A stretch of 37,600 bases of DNA from Chloroflexota bacterium (lineage in GTDB: Bacteria > Chloroflexota > UBA6077 > JADZDV01). Under the pieces are notes generated by a model. That model made no database searches. It saw only the letters and a program-made list of their open reading frames with translations, and was not told the origin of the DNA. Both the position numbers and the translations under genes were made by a program. Below are positions 1-9,701 of this stretch, piece by piece. Within the stretch, counting starts at the first letter, position 1; every line of letters starts with the position of its first letter. The stretch spans positions 1-37,600 of the forward strand of contig JADZDV010000220.1 of the NCBI GenBank assembly GCA_020850915.1, given 5' to 3'.

Positions 1-2409
1 CTGGCAGTGATAATCTGCCTGGTTAGCGTCTTCCAGGGCGCAGATCCAGCCCGGGCAGCGCCAGCGGTCCAGATGCTTGTGCGCGCTGGATTTGACGGAG
101 CCGGCAAGATCGGAGGCTGGCTGCCTCTTGACGTCGACATTCGCAATGACGGGGACGATTTCGACGGCGAGCTGCAGATCAGCGTGCTGGACACCAACGG
201 CAATCGGCCCGCGTTTGCGTCCGCCCCCACCATCTTTACTGCGCCGATCTCCCTTCCGAAGCGAGCACGCAAGCGCTTCCAGATGGAAGTCCGCCTCATC
301 TCGCCCAGCTCCAAGATGCGGGCGGTCCTGACTGACGGCACCAGCTCAGTGCTGGAACAAGATGTTTCGCTCGCCCGGGTGACGGGCGGAGACGTCCTCT
401 GCGGGGTTGTGTCCCGCACCGCGAGCGCGCTCGACTTTCTACCGAGCCTCGAGCTTCCGCCACCGCTGCGCCGTGTCAGACTGGCGCGGATGGACGTGAC
501 GGACATCCCGGTCAAGCCGCAGCTCATGACATCGCTCGACTGCATGATCGTCAACAACGTTCCAACGTCGACCCTGGACGACGGTCAGCGCGATGCGATC
601 CGGAGCTGGGTCGCTAGCGGTGGGCTCTTGATCGTCGCTGGCGGCGCGAGCTGGCAGCGAACGATGCAGGGCCTGCCCGCGGATCTCCTGCCAGTGCGGC
701 TGACCGGCCTGCAACCGCTTGATCGACTCGACAACCTCTCAGATTTTGCGCGCGACCAGCTTCCGGCCGGCCAGTGGCTGGCATCCCAGGCCATCACCAC
801 AGACGGTAACTCCGTGGTGGACCAAGATGGCATACCGATCCTCGTCGCGGTCAAGCGCGGCCTCGGATCGGTCTTCTATCTCGCGCTGGACCCGTCAACT
901 CCGCCGCTCCGCGGTTGGAACGGGTCGGTCAACCTGTGGCGCTACGTCCTGTCGCACAGCTCGACAGGCACATCTTTTGGCCAGTCCAATTCCAGCAACT
1001 ACACCAATTGGGGCCGGTCGCCGCGCAGTGCGCTGACCGACATCTCCGCCCTTCGCCTGCCGTCTCCGGCACCGCTGGTGGGCGTGCTCGTGCTCTTCTT
1101 ATTGTCGGTCGGCCCGGGCAATTACTTGCTGTTGCGACGACTTGGCCGTCTCTCGTGGGCGATCGTCACCGTTCCGCTGACGACGATGATCTTTAGCCTG
1201 CTGGCGGTGGGAGTGGCGAACGCCAACCGCGACAGCGACTCCGTGATGACCAAAGTCGCGATCATCCGCGGCCTTCCCACGTCGCCGCTGGCCTACAGCC
1301 GCGCCTACGTTGGCATTCTCTCGCGTCGGCAGTCGACCTACGACATCGTCGGAGAGAACGGGTCTCTGGTGTACGGGCAGTGGTATCCCCTTCCGCGCGA
1401 CACGTCCTCAGAGGGAGCGAGTTGGACGCTGAAAGTTCAGACGGGCCCACAGCCTGAGGTGCCAGAGCTGAACCTGGCCGCTGGCTCCCTCGGGACCATC
1501 GCCGCTGACAGTCAGTTCCGGCTGGGGGGCGGCCTGGAGGCTGACCTCCAGACGGACGGGCAGGCGATCTTTGGCACACTGACGAACCACACGGGCTCGC
1601 CCATCTCGGACGGTTTCTTGATCCTGGATTACTCCTTCCTCAAGATCGGCGACTTCAAGGCGGGCGAGACCCGAGATGTCAGTTTCCCGCTCGCTGCCCA
1701 GGGCTCCGCGGGCTATGGGCAGCCGAATTCCTTTGCCGCGAACCTCTACCCGTCGGGCACCCCGACCAAGAAGCCGACGGATGCCGCTCGCCGAGACGTG
1801 CTGGACCAGTCGTTCGCTTCGCTGAGCCCTGGGTTCGGGACAAGCCGCCTGGACCTGTTCGGCCTGAGCTTCCTTGGCTGGATCGAAGGCAGCGGCATGG
1901 ACGTCACACTTCGGGACAGCCACCCGACGGTGATCGACAACACGATGTACCTGGCGACCCTGCCGGTCAAGCTTCCGCGAGGGTACGAAGGAGAGATTCC
2001 CGCCCCGCTCGTCATGCATCGGCCAATCGGGCTGACGACGGCGAGCCGGCAGGCATTTGGCTCTTACCTCCTGTCCGCGGGTGAATCCATCGCCCTGCAG
2101 TACACCATTCCAATCCCCCTCAGCCGATTTCTCCTGAGCCGCCTGGATGTGCAGATCGATGGCCGAGTGCGCGGCCCCCGCGGCGCCTCAACGCCGCTCG
2201 GTGAGATCTCTCTGTTCAACTGGCGCACCGCGGAGTGGGATGAGTACAGCGTCAGTTTCGGCTCGCAGACGATCGTCTCACCGCTGAGGTACATCTCGGG
2301 GTCTGGAGACGTGCGACTCCGCTATACGTTCCGGCCGCCAACCAATACGGCGGCGACGGCCGTGGACATCAGCCGTCTCGACGTTCTGCCAGTGGGAGTG
2401 ATGCGGTGA
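1..2409 (+). CDS. Membrane protein with GATase-like domain, 5' end probably cut by window
   Basis: The frame is open to the left edge. A GTG at 7 is the first possible start seen, but the first ~20 residues read like the end of a signal peptide (IICLVSVFQ then PARAAPA), so the true start is probably upstream. Residues ~25-120 look like a beta-sandwich. Residues ~125-300 resemble the Rossmann-type glutamine-amidotransferase-like domain found in VWA and Gld-type ABC auxiliary proteins: a strand with LDCMIVNNVP, then SWVASGGLLIVAGG. No catalytic Cys-His pair is evident, so it is probably non-enzymatic. Two membrane helices lie at ~356-376 and ~382-404, followed by ~400 residues of beta-rich sequence, probably exported. 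It overlaps the ABC ATPase start by 4 nt (GTGA), which implies translational coupling. By analogy with GldG it may be the extracytoplasmic partner of that transporter; this is inference. Specific family not recognised. Confidence 0.75.
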   Translation: MAVIICLVSVFQGADPARAAPAVQMLVRAGFDGAGKIGGWLPLDVDIRNDGDDFDGELQISVLDTNGNRPAFASAPTIFTAPISLPKRARKRFQMEVRLISPSSKMRAVLTDGTSSVLEQDVSLARVTGGDVLCGVVSRTASALDFLPSLELPPPLRRVRLARMDVTDIPVKPQLMTSLDCMIVNNVPTSTLDDGQRDAIRSWVASGGLLIVAGGASWQRTMQGLPADLLPVRLTGLQPLDRLDNLSDFARDQLPAGQWLASQAITTDGNSVVDQDGIPILVAVKRGLGSVFYLALDPSTPPLRGWNGSVNLWRYVLSHSSTGTSFGQSNSSNYTNWGRSPRSALTDISALRLPSPAPLVGVLVLFLLSVGPGNYLLLRRLGRLSWAIVTVPLTTMIFSLLAVGVANANRDSDSVMTKVAIIRGLPTSPLAYSRAYVGILSRRQSTYDIVGENGSLVYGQWYPLPRDTSSEGASWTLKVQTGPQPEVPELNLAAGSLGTIAADSQFRLGGGLEADLQTDGQAIFGTLTNHTGSPISDGFLILDYSFLKIGDFKAGETRDVSFPLAAQGSAGYGQPNSFAANLYPSGTPTKKPTDAARRDVLDQSFASLSPGFGTSRLDLFGLSFLGWIEGSGMDVTLRDSHPTVIDNTMYLATLPVKLPRGYEGEIPAPLVMHRPIGLTTASRQAFGSYLLSAGESIALQYTIPIPLSRFLLSRLDVQIDGRVRGPRGASTPLGEISLFNWRTAEWDEYSVSFGSQTIVSPLRYISGSGDVRLRYTFRPPTNTAATAVDISRLDVLPVGVMR

Positions 2410-3359
2410 GCCTGATCGAGCTGGCCAACTCGGGACTCAAGGTCGGAGACCGGGTCGTTCTCCAGCGCATCGACCTGCGGCTCGAGGAGACGGAGTCGAT
2501 CGGGCTCGTGGGACCGAACGGCTGTGGCAAGACGAGCGTCCTGCGGCTGGTGGCGGGACTGGAGCGACCGACCTGGGGCCGTGTCATGGTGGACGGCTTT
2601 GATACGCGCAAGCACGCTGACGCGGTCCGGCGACGAGTGGGCTATGTGCCCGAACAGCTCGGCGTCTATCCCGGACTGTCCATCTGGCAGTTTCTGGAGT
2701 TCTTCGCGTGCTGCGCTGGCATGGCCGCGATCGAACGGAAGACGACGATCGAGACGTTTCTGAAGGTCGTGGATCTCTACGACGTTCGGCAGTTGGAGGC
2801 CGCGCAGCTCTCGCGGGGCATGCGACGACGCCTGGCGCTCGCCCGTGCGCTCGTGACCAACCCCACGGTGCTCCTGCTCGACGATCCGCTTGGCGGCCTC
2901 GACGCGCGCGGACGGATCGAGATCCTGGAGGTGCTTCGCGAGCTACGCAGCATGGGCACGACTATGATCGTCTCTGGACACCTTCTCGGCGATATTGTCC
3001 GATTGTGCAGCCATGTCGCGGTGATGCGCGAGGGTCGAGTCATCAAGTGTGGCCCGGTTCTCGCCGTGCTCGACGATCACGATGGAGGGCAGCAGGTCGA
3101 GATGGAGGTCGTGCTGGGCGAGTCGACCGCGGCGGCGCTCCTGGCGCATGAGGGAGACGTCTCCAATGTGAGCGTGGACGGGCACGTCGTGGGCTTCACG
3201 TTCACCGGCGACCAGATCGCGCTGGCGACACTGCTGGATCGCCTGGTCGAGCAGGGCGTGCAAGTCGCCCGGTTTGCACCGGCGCCGCGGCTCTACGACG
3301 AGTTGGCGGCGAGTCTCAGCGAAGGCAACCCGCAAGCTGCCACCCGGGGAGCACGCTAG
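2406..3359 (+). CDS. ABC transporter ATP-binding protein (NosF/CcmA type)
   Basis: 317-residue cytoplasmic ATPase that would power the permease encoded next. Visible motifs are Walker A GPNGCGKT (36-43), signature LSRGM (135-139), Walker B VLLLDDP (155-161), a D-loop GGLD and a switch His in VSGHLL. The residue after the Walker B Asp, normally the catalytic Glu, is Asp160; this may lower hydrolysis or simply be a family variant. The ~100 residues after the nucleotide-binding domain form the C-terminal extension common in ABC-2 exporters. The GTG start overlaps the previous stop (GTGA), and its own stop overlaps the permease start by 1 nt (TAGTG). The three genes are therefore almost certainly co-translated. 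The exported substrate cannot be told from sequence. Confidence 0.95.
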   Translation: MSLIELANSGLKVGDRVVLQRIDLRLEETESIGLVGPNGCGKTSVLRLVAGLERPTWGRVMVDGFDTRKHADAVRRRVGYVPEQLGVYPGLSIWQFLEFFACCAGMAAIERKTTIETFLKVVDLYDVRQLEAAQLSRGMRRRLALARALVTNPTVLLLDDPLGGLDARGRIEILEVLRELRSMGTTMIVSGHLLGDIVRLCSHVAVMREGRVIKCGPVLAVLDDHDGGQQVEMEVVLGESTAAALLAHEGDVSNVSVDGHVVGFTFTGDQIALATLLDRLVEQGVQVARFAPAPRLYDELAASLSEGNPQAATRGAR

Positions 3360-4294
3360 TGTGGACCGCCATTCTCAACAAGGAGCTGACCTCGAGGTTG
3401 CGCGGCCGCCTCGCGTACGTGCTGCTCACGCTGATGGCCGCCGCCTCCACAGGCCTGGTGCTGGCCGGTTTCTGGCTCGTGGTGTTGAACGTCCCGACGC
3501 TGGTGCCGTCGATCGGCAGCGCCGTTGGCACCGGTACGGCCTCGGCGACGATTCAGACGCTCGTCGGTAGCGCACGAGGGACCTTCCTGTTCCTGGCACT
3601 GGCGATCTGTATGGTGGCGGCCGTCCTGGCTGTTGCGCCGGCCATCGCGAGCAGCGCCGTCACCAGCGAGCGAGAGGCCGGGACGTACGATCTCCTGCTT
3701 GGGACCGGAATCCCAGCCGGGTCGCTGGTGTTTGGCAAGCTGATCGCGGCGGTGGCATTCGCTCTGCTGCTGAGTCTGACCTCCTTGCCAGGATTTGCCA
3801 TCGCCTGGATGTTTGGAGGCGTGGCCACCAAGGACGCCGCGATCGCTCTCGTCGTCGTTCTTGCAACGGTCATGTTCGTGTCTGCTTGTGGTCTGTTCGT
3901 CTCGGCGCTCTCCCGTTCATCAGTCCTCGCGTCTCTCGCCGGTTATGGACTGGCGTTCTTCATCGGACTCGGAACGCTGCTCGTCTACATCGTCGGCGCG
4001 TCGACGCAGAACGAGGCGATTGTTCGCCCGCTGCTGTCGCTCAACCCGTTCATCGCGCTGGCAACGATCCCCGACCAGCTTGCGCTCCAGGTCGCTCAGA
4101 CCATGCCGTTCCAGTATCGATCGATGCTGGATCTCTCCGCTCAGGACTGGCTCGGTATGTCGCTCAAGTACCCACGCTGGATGGACACGGTTGGAATCTA
4201 TCTACTTGGGACCGTCGTCGTGGCGGCGCTGACTGCCATCGCCGCCGATCCCTGCCATCGCCTGAGACCGCGCTCGAACCGGCTGAGTAGCTAG
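3359..4294 (+). CDS. ABC-2 type transporter permease
   Basis: 311-residue integral membrane protein with about six hydrophobic segments (around 20-42, 75-98, 120-146, 152-172, 184-210 and 283-303). The N-terminus, MWTAILNKEL, is a short amphipathic stretch before the first helix, as is typical for ABC-2 permeases of the NosY/GldF type. A charged cytoplasmic segment, SEREAGTYDLLLGT, follows the second helix; it matches the conserved E-x-x-x-G-T-x-x-L coupling element of this family. The GTG start overlaps the ATPase stop. The transporter pair is embedded in a MoxR/VWA cluster, which suggests it exports or assembles something for the same surface machine. Family call is firm, substrate unknown. 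Confidence 0.92.
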   Translation: MWTAILNKELTSRLRGRLAYVLLTLMAAASTGLVLAGFWLVVLNVPTLVPSIGSAVGTGTASATIQTLVGSARGTFLFLALAICMVAAVLAVAPAIASSAVTSEREAGTYDLLLGTGIPAGSLVFGKLIAAVAFALLLSLTSLPGFAIAWMFGGVATKDAAIALVVVLATVMFVSACGLFVSALSRSSVLASLAGYGLAFFIGLGTLLVYIVGASTQNEAIVRPLLSLNPFIALATIPDQLALQVAQTMPFQYRSMLDLSAQDWLGMSLKYPRWMDTVGIYLLGTVVVAALTAIAADPCHRLRPRSNRLSS

Positions 4295-4309
4295 CGGACG
4301 GAGATCACA

Positions 4310-5899
4310 ATGGCTTCACGCCTGGCGGCGTTCGGCAGCGAACGAACCGAGCTGTTCGAGCGACTGAAGCAGGTTGGGCGCGTTCTCACACTCCAGGCCA
4401 TGGTCACCTGGTCCCTTCGTGGCCTGGCGATCGGATTGCTTTTCGATTGCCTGTGGCTCGCTGGCGCGCGATTCCTGCCCTATGGCATTCGCCCGTACGT
4501 GCTGTTCATCGCGCCGGCCGTGCTGGCGATCGTCGGCGCGGTCCTCGCCGCTGCCCGCCGACTGCCATACCAGGCAGTGGCTCAGCGCGCCGACAGCCGA
4601 CTGCAGCTTCGCGAACGCCTGATCACTGCCGTCGAGATGCAGGATCAGCGCACGTCGTCGCCCCTGGCGACGCTCCAGCTTCGTGATTCAGTCGAGCAGT
4701 TGCGCCGATATGACGCACTCGACGCCTTCCCGGTCCGGCTGCCAGGCCGGGAGCTCAATGCCGTGGCGCTGTTGGCCGTGCTGGCCGTAGCGCTCATCGT
4801 CACCCCAAACCCGATGGAGCAGACCCTTCGCCAGCGGGAAGCGGTACGCGTCACGGTCAAGCAGGAGGCGGAGCGGATCAACAAGCTCGCGGACGACATC
4901 GCCGCGCAGGAAGATGCTGAGGACCTGGTGGACGTCCGTGATTTCCTGCGCCAGGCTGGGCGCGTTGTGGACGAGCGGGCCCTGAGCCCGGAAGACGCGA
5001 TGAAGCAGCTTTCCGAGCTGGAGAACAAGCTCCTGACGCAGCAGGACGCGTCGGTCGGCGAGCTCGAAGATGCCCTGGCCGCACTGGCCGGTTCGCTCGC
5101 GTCCGAGTCCAGCACGCGGGACCTCGGGATGAATCTGGCCAAGGGGGATTACCGGGCGGCTGCTCGAGAGATGAGCCGACTCGCCCAGGAGGCACCGTCG
5201 TTGAGCCCCGCGGAGCGGGCCAAGATCGCGCGGGCCCTCAAGCAGGCAGCCTCGCGCGCCTCGAGGGCTGACCCGCGGCTCGCACAGGCGCTCTCCCAGG
5301 CGGGCGAAGGCCTCGAGCAGGGCCAGATGGATGACGCGCAGCAGGGACTCTCGGATGCCGCCACGCAGCTCGACCAGGGCTCGAGTCGGCTGAGAAGCGC
5401 GACCCAGCGAGAACGAGCGCTGTCTCAACTACAGCAGAGCCGAAGCACCATTAACCGCGCGCTCCAGGCAGCGCAGCAGCGGGCGAACGGGCGGGGCCAG
5501 TCTGCTGGGTCGGCGCCGTCCCTGGGCGACGAAGGCGACGGCTTTGGCAGCTCCGGCGCTGAAGGCGACCCTGGGGGAGGTGACCAGCCTGGCGGCTCGG
5601 CGGCGGGTACCGGCTCCGGGTCTGGCGACGACTCCATCTACGACCCACTGAGTACCGTCGGACGGCCGGAGCTGGTCCCGGGCGCCAACGGCTTCGACCC
5701 AAACGAGCTTTACGAGAACCCGAACCCGAGCGATCCGGACCTGAACGAAGCCCAGGTGGGCTACCGTGACGTCCTGGCTCAGTATCAGGAGCGCGCGACG
5801 CAGTCGCTTCAGAACACCTACGTGCCGGCGGGCCTGAAAGACCTCGTCAAGGACTACTTTTCATCGCTCTCCTCGAACAGCTCATCCAGCACCAAGTAG
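4310..5899 (+). CDS. Membrane protein with long coiled coil (DUF4175-like)
   Basis: 529 residues. The ATG is preceded by GGAG at 4300-4303. Three hydrophobic helices (about 33-53, 62-81 and 148-165) are followed by ~230 residues of Glu/Gln/Ala/Arg-rich heptad-like sequence (about 170-395), which predicts an extended coiled coil. A Gly/Ser-rich linker (~395-440) follows, then a C-terminal segment ending in VPAGLKDLVKDYFSSL. This architecture resembles DUF4175-type proteins that accompany MoxR/VWA and ABC genes; assignment to that family is from pattern, not a search. It lies 15 nt after the permease and 54 nt before MoxR. A structural or scaffold role bridging the membrane and a periplasmic or surface complex is plausible but unproven. 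Confidence 0.82.
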   Translation: MASRLAAFGSERTELFERLKQVGRVLTLQAMVTWSLRGLAIGLLFDCLWLAGARFLPYGIRPYVLFIAPAVLAIVGAVLAAARRLPYQAVAQRADSRLQLRERLITAVEMQDQRTSSPLATLQLRDSVEQLRRYDALDAFPVRLPGRELNAVALLAVLAVALIVTPNPMEQTLRQREAVRVTVKQEAERINKLADDIAAQEDAEDLVDVRDFLRQAGRVVDERALSPEDAMKQLSELENKLLTQQDASVGELEDALAALAGSLASESSTRDLGMNLAKGDYRAAAREMSRLAQEAPSLSPAERAKIARALKQAASRASRADPRLAQALSQAGEGLEQGQMDDAQQGLSDAATQLDQGSSRLRSATQRERALSQLQQSRSTINRALQAAQQRANGRGQSAGSAPSLGDEGDGFGSSGAEGDPGGGDQPGGSAAGTGSGSGDDSIYDPLSTVGRPELVPGANGFDPNELYENPNPSDPDLNEAQVGYRDVLAQYQERATQSLQNTYVPAGLKDLVKDYFSSLSSNSSSSTK

Positions 5900-5943
5900 A
5901 CCGCGGGGTGACACGCGGGCTGTTCGGATCCCACATCCGCACC

Positions 5944-5956
5944 GGAGGTCCAGTTG
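5944..5956 (+). promoter_or_regulatory. Shine-Dalgarno deciding a TTG start for MoxR
   Basis: GGAGGT at 5944-5949 lies 4 nt before TTG at 5954. It supports TTG as the start of the first MoxR gene rather than the internal ATG nine codons later, which has no comparable ribosome-binding site. Confidence 0.65.
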
Positions 5957-6958
5957 GCTGAGACTGCCACCCAAGACACCATGAGTCCGGCCGATTTTGT
6001 TCATGCGGCCCAGGCGATTGAGGCGGAAGTCGGCAAGATCATCGTGGGGCAGCGAGACATCATCCGCGGCATTCTCACGTGCATCCTGGCCGGCGGCCAT
6101 GCTCTGCTCGAGGGCGTGCCAGGGCTCGGTAAGACGATGCTCATTCGAACGCTTGGCCGCGTCCTGGACCTCAGCTTCAGCCGCATCCAGTTCACGCCCG
6201 ACCTCATGCCGGCGGACATCACCGGCACCAGCTTTATCGCGGAGGAGGCGCTGGCTGGTATTCGAGGCTTCCAGTTCCAGCCAGGACCCATATTCGCCAA
6301 CCTGGTGCTCGCGGATGAGATCAACCGAGCCACGCCAAAGACGCAGTCTGCCCTGCTGGAGGCGATGCAGGAGCACCGCGTCACAGTCGCCAGGACGAGC
6401 CACGTGCTGGATCAGCCGTTCTTCGTCATGGCCACCCAGAACCCGATCGAGATGGAGGGGACGTATCCTCTGCCTGAGGCCCAGCTCGACCGATTCTTCT
6501 TCAAGCTCCGAGTGGAGTTCCCCTCCACGGACGAGTTGATGGCGATTGCTGAGCGAACGACGACCGGCAGCTTGCCGGACGTTCAGGCGGTTGCTGATGG
6601 AGCGACGGTCCTGCGGATGATCCAGCTTGCACGCGACCTGCCGATCGCTCGACCGGTGCTGGCGTTTGCCGTGCGCCTGATCACCCGCACGCATCCGGCC
6701 ACCGGCGACGCGCCCGAATCAACCAAGAAGTACGTACGGTACGGGGCCAGCCCGCGCGGCCTTCAGGCACTGGTCCTCGGCGCGAAGATCCGGGCGGTGC
6801 TCGAGGGGCGATTCAATGTCGCCTACGAGGACATTCGCGCCGTCGCCCTGCCCGCGCTGCGGCACCGACTGATCTTGAGCTTCGAAGCCGACGCGGACGG
6901 GATCTCGGCCGATCGGGTCATCTCCGACGTGCTTGCCGGCACGAGGAACGAGTAGTCG
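5954..6958 (+). CDS. MoxR family AAA+ ATPase (cluster 1)
   Basis: 333-residue AAA+ ATPase of the AAA_3/MoxR family, thought to act as a chaperone that matures or remodels protein complexes with VWA-domain partners. Walker A is GVPGLGKT (54-61). Walker B is LVLADE (117-122), followed by the family signature INRATPKTQSALLEAM. Sensor 1 lies in MATQNPIEMEGTYPLPEAQL, and the sensor 2 region reads GASPRGLQAL. The TTG start is chosen because of GGAGGT just upstream. It is followed within 5 nt by a DUF58 gene and then two VWA genes, the classic MoxR-DUF58-VWA arrangement. Full length for the family. Confidence 0.96.
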
Positions 6959-6960
6959 AC

Positions 6961-7839
6961 TTGGCCACGTCGCTGGTCGACGCCGACCTCCTGGAACGGC
7001 TAGAGCGCCTGTCAATTGTCAGCCGAAGGCGCGTCGTTGGCTTTGGCAAGGGCGACCGGCGCAGCGTTCGACGAGGCACATCGCTGGAGTTCGTCGACTA
7101 CCGTCCGTACGCCACTGGCGACGATCCGCGCATGGTTGACTGGAACATCTACCGGCGCTCTGGCCACCTTTACGTCAAGCTGTACGAAGAGGAGGAAGTC
7201 CTCACCGTTCACCTTCTCCTGGACGTCAGCCGCTCGATGGACTGGGGCGAGCCATCCAAGCTCGAGTACGCCCGCCGGCTGGTCGCGGCACTGGCGTACA
7301 TCGGGATGACCGGTTCGAACCGCATCTTCGTGAGCACACTTGTGGGCGGTGTGGAGCGGGTGTTCGGTCCCGCCTGGGGCAAGGCGCAGATGGGCCCGCT
7401 GCTGAACTTTCTGGACACCGCGCCGGCTTCTGGCGAGACCGACCTGGACGAGGCCTTGCGATTGTACGTCGGTCGAGTCCGCGAACCAGGACTCGCGATG
7501 CTCGTCACCGACCTGATGACGCCTAAGTTCGAGACCGGGATTCGACGTCTGCTCGACCGACGGTTCGAGGTGGTCCTGCTGCACATCGTGGCCCCGCAAG
7601 AATTGCAGCCGAGCATGACCGGAGACCTCACCCTGATCGACCGCGAGTCTGGTGCGGAGGTGCCGATCACCCTGAATCAGGAGGCCCTCGACCGGTATCG
7701 ACGCCGGCTCAACGAGTGGCTGGCGCAGATCGAGTCGTTCTGCGGCCGGCACCAGGTGCTGTACCACCGCATCCCGACCGACGAGCGTTTGGAACGCGTC
7801 ATGTTTGACGCCTTACGAAAGCGGGGCGTGCTGCGTTGA
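6961..7839 (+). CDS. DUF58 domain protein, soluble, VWA-like (cluster 1)
   Basis: 292 residues without membrane segments. The DUF58 signature is clear at 40-65: RGTSLEFVDYRPYATGDD, then DWNIYRRSG. A VWA-like MIDAS follows, DVSRSM (Asp88, Ser90, Ser92), suggesting a metal-binding adhesion-type domain. DUF58 proteins are encoded next to MoxR and are thought to be its clients or cofactors. The start is TTG at 6961 with only a weak upstream purine stretch; no better in-frame start is seen before the conserved region. Its stop overlaps the TTG start of the next gene by 4 nt. Confidence 0.93.
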   Translation: MATSLVDADLLERLERLSIVSRRRVVGFGKGDRRSVRRGTSLEFVDYRPYATGDDPRMVDWNIYRRSGHLYVKLYEEEEVLTVHLLLDVSRSMDWGEPSKLEYARRLVAALAYIGMTGSNRIFVSTLVGGVERVFGPAWGKAQMGPLLNFLDTAPASGETDLDEALRLYVGRVREPGLAMLVTDLMTPKFETGIRRLLDRRFEVVLLHIVAPQELQPSMTGDLTLIDRESGAEVPITLNQEALDRYRRRLNEWLAQIESFCGRHQVLYHRIPTDERLERVMFDALRKRGVLR

Positions 7840-9689
7840 GCCTCCTCTCTCCCCTGGCGCTAGCGCTCGGGCTGGTGCTCATTCCGGCGCTCATTCTGCT
7901 CTACTTGCTCAAGGTGCGCCGCCGAGACTTCGAGGTCGGCAGCACCTACCTGTGGACCCACCTGTTGCGCGACCTCGCTGCCCACGAACCGTGGCAGAAG
8001 CTCCACTGGAGCGTCTTGCTGACAGCACAGCTCATCGTGCTCGCTCTGATCGTCGTGGCTCTGGCGCGGCCGTTCCTGCCCACCACCGCGCCCGAGAGCA
8101 TCCACGCGATCCTGCTGCTGGACGCCTCGGCCAGCATGCAGATGACCGATGTCTCGCCGAACCGTTTCGAGGCAGCGCGGGAGCTGGCGCGCAAGACGCT
8201 GCGCGAGCTGCCGGAAGGGTCCATCGGCACCGTTATCACGGTGAAGAGCAAGCCGGAGGTGCTGGCCTCGGCCACAGGCGACATGACCGCCCTGTTGAGG
8301 GCAGTGGACGGCGCCGCCGTCTCTGGCGGCGGCTCGGACATTCGCCAGGCGTTGCTCCTGGCGTCGGCGCTGAATTCGAATCGCAAGCGCGCGCAGGTCT
8401 ACCTGTTCTCCGATGGCGCGCTGGCCGATGCGAGTGAGATCGACACCCAGGGCCTCGATCTGACGTTTGTGCCGGTGGGTACGTCCGGTGAGAACCGCGC
8501 CATCAGCACACTGTCTGCGCGGCCGGACCCCCGGAATGCGCGCCACTATCAGATCTTTGCGCGAGTTCGGAACTACGGCGGTCAGCCGGTCCGCGCCAGC
8601 CTGACCCTCTACGCCGATGGGGCGGTGGCCGATTCGCAGTCGATCGACCTGGGCCCGCGGCAATCGCGCGAGTTCGTCTTCTCGGACCTGCCGGTCGGAG
8701 CTCGTACGGTCGAGGCGCGGCTGAGCCAGACCGATCTGCTGCCGCTGGACGACCGCGCCTTTGCCGTGCTCGACGTGCGGCGTCCGACCCAGGTGCTGCT
8801 TGTAACGAGCGGGAACACCTATCTGGAGAAGGTCCTGGCGCTCATCCCCAATGCTGAGATGTTCCGGACCGTTCCGAGGCGCTTTTTCACGCTGGACAGC
8901 GACAAGTATGACCTCGTCATCTTCGACAATTTCGTGCCCGACGTGCTTCCGCGCGGCAACCTCCTGTTTGTGAATCCGTCGGACTCGACGATCTTCACGG
9001 TTGAGGGGGAAGTCAGGCGCCCGCGAATCCGCGGTTGGGAGCGCGACGACCCACTGCTGCAGTTTGTCGATCCCCGCGAGCTGGCCATAGCGCGGGCACA
9101 GCGCATCTCCATGCCGCGGTGGGCGCGAACGATCATCCAGAGCGAGGACAGCTCGCTGCTGTTCGCGGGCGACAGAGATGGGCAGCGGATCGTGGTCCTG
9201 CCGTTCGACCTGCGGCAGAGCAACCTCCCGCTGCTCCCAGCCTTTCCAATCTTGATGCTCAACATGCTGGGCTACCTCGAACCGCCCGGCCAGATCGACA
9301 CGCGCGACCTCCGGCCGGGCGACGCGGTGACGATCCAGCCATTAACCCAGGCGGAGGACATCCAGGTCCGCCAGCCGGATGGAATGACGACAACAGTCAA
9401 GGCCGCCGGGCAGCCGCTTCGGTACGACCAGACGTCGCAGCCAGGCATCTACACGGCGACGCAGCGGATGCAGAACGTGGCGGTGGGACAGGAGGTCTTC
9501 GCGGTCAACCCGTCCAACGAGCAAGAGAGCGATGTCCAACCGCGTGACGTGCGGCTCGTCGGCGGTGGGTCTACCGAGCCACGCGTCGGGGACACCGTCC
9601 TCGTCCAGCGAGAGGTGTGGTTCTGGCTTCTGCCAGCCGTCCTACTCGTCCTGCTGTTCGAGTGGTGGTGGTTCCACCGCCGGACCTGA
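7836..9689 (+). CDS. BatA-type membrane protein with VWA domain
   Basis: 617 residues. The N-terminus matches the BatA/Aerotolerance double-helix domain: helix 5-24, then the conserved VRRRDFEVGSTYLW segment, then helix ~59-79. A VWA domain follows with MIDAS DASAS (Asp96, Ser98, Ser100), GGSD as the likely metal-binding Thr-loop region, and YLFSDGALAD as the later Asp loop. Residues ~230-580 are beta-rich with a Rossmann-like stretch. A final helix (~594-612) is followed by a basic tail. The start is TTG at 7836, giving a TTGA overlap with the DUF58 gene, so translation is probably coupled. The VWA and beta-rich parts are inferred to lie outside the membrane. Confidence 0.92.
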   Translation: MSLLSPLALALGLVLIPALILLYLLKVRRRDFEVGSTYLWTHLLRDLAAHEPWQKLHWSVLLTAQLIVLALIVVALARPFLPTTAPESIHAILLLDASASMQMTDVSPNRFEAARELARKTLRELPEGSIGTVITVKSKPEVLASATGDMTALLRAVDGAAVSGGGSDIRQALLLASALNSNRKRAQVYLFSDGALADASEIDTQGLDLTFVPVGTSGENRAISTLSARPDPRNARHYQIFARVRNYGGQPVRASLTLYADGAVADSQSIDLGPRQSREFVFSDLPVGARTVEARLSQTDLLPLDDRAFAVLDVRRPTQVLLVTSGNTYLEKVLALIPNAEMFRTVPRRFFTLDSDKYDLVIFDNFVPDVLPRGNLLFVNPSDSTIFTVEGEVRRPRIRGWERDDPLLQFVDPRELAIARAQRISMPRWARTIIQSEDSSLLFAGDRDGQRIVVLPFDLRQSNLPLLPAFPILMLNMLGYLEPPGQIDTRDLRPGDAVTIQPLTQAEDIQVRQPDGMTTTVKAAGQPLRYDQTSQPGIYTATQRMQNVAVGQEVFAVNPSNEQESDVQPRDVRLVGGGSTEPRVGDTVLVQREVWFWLLPAVLLVLLFEWWWFHRRT

Positions 9690-9701
9690 GAGAGAGCAGC
9701 C

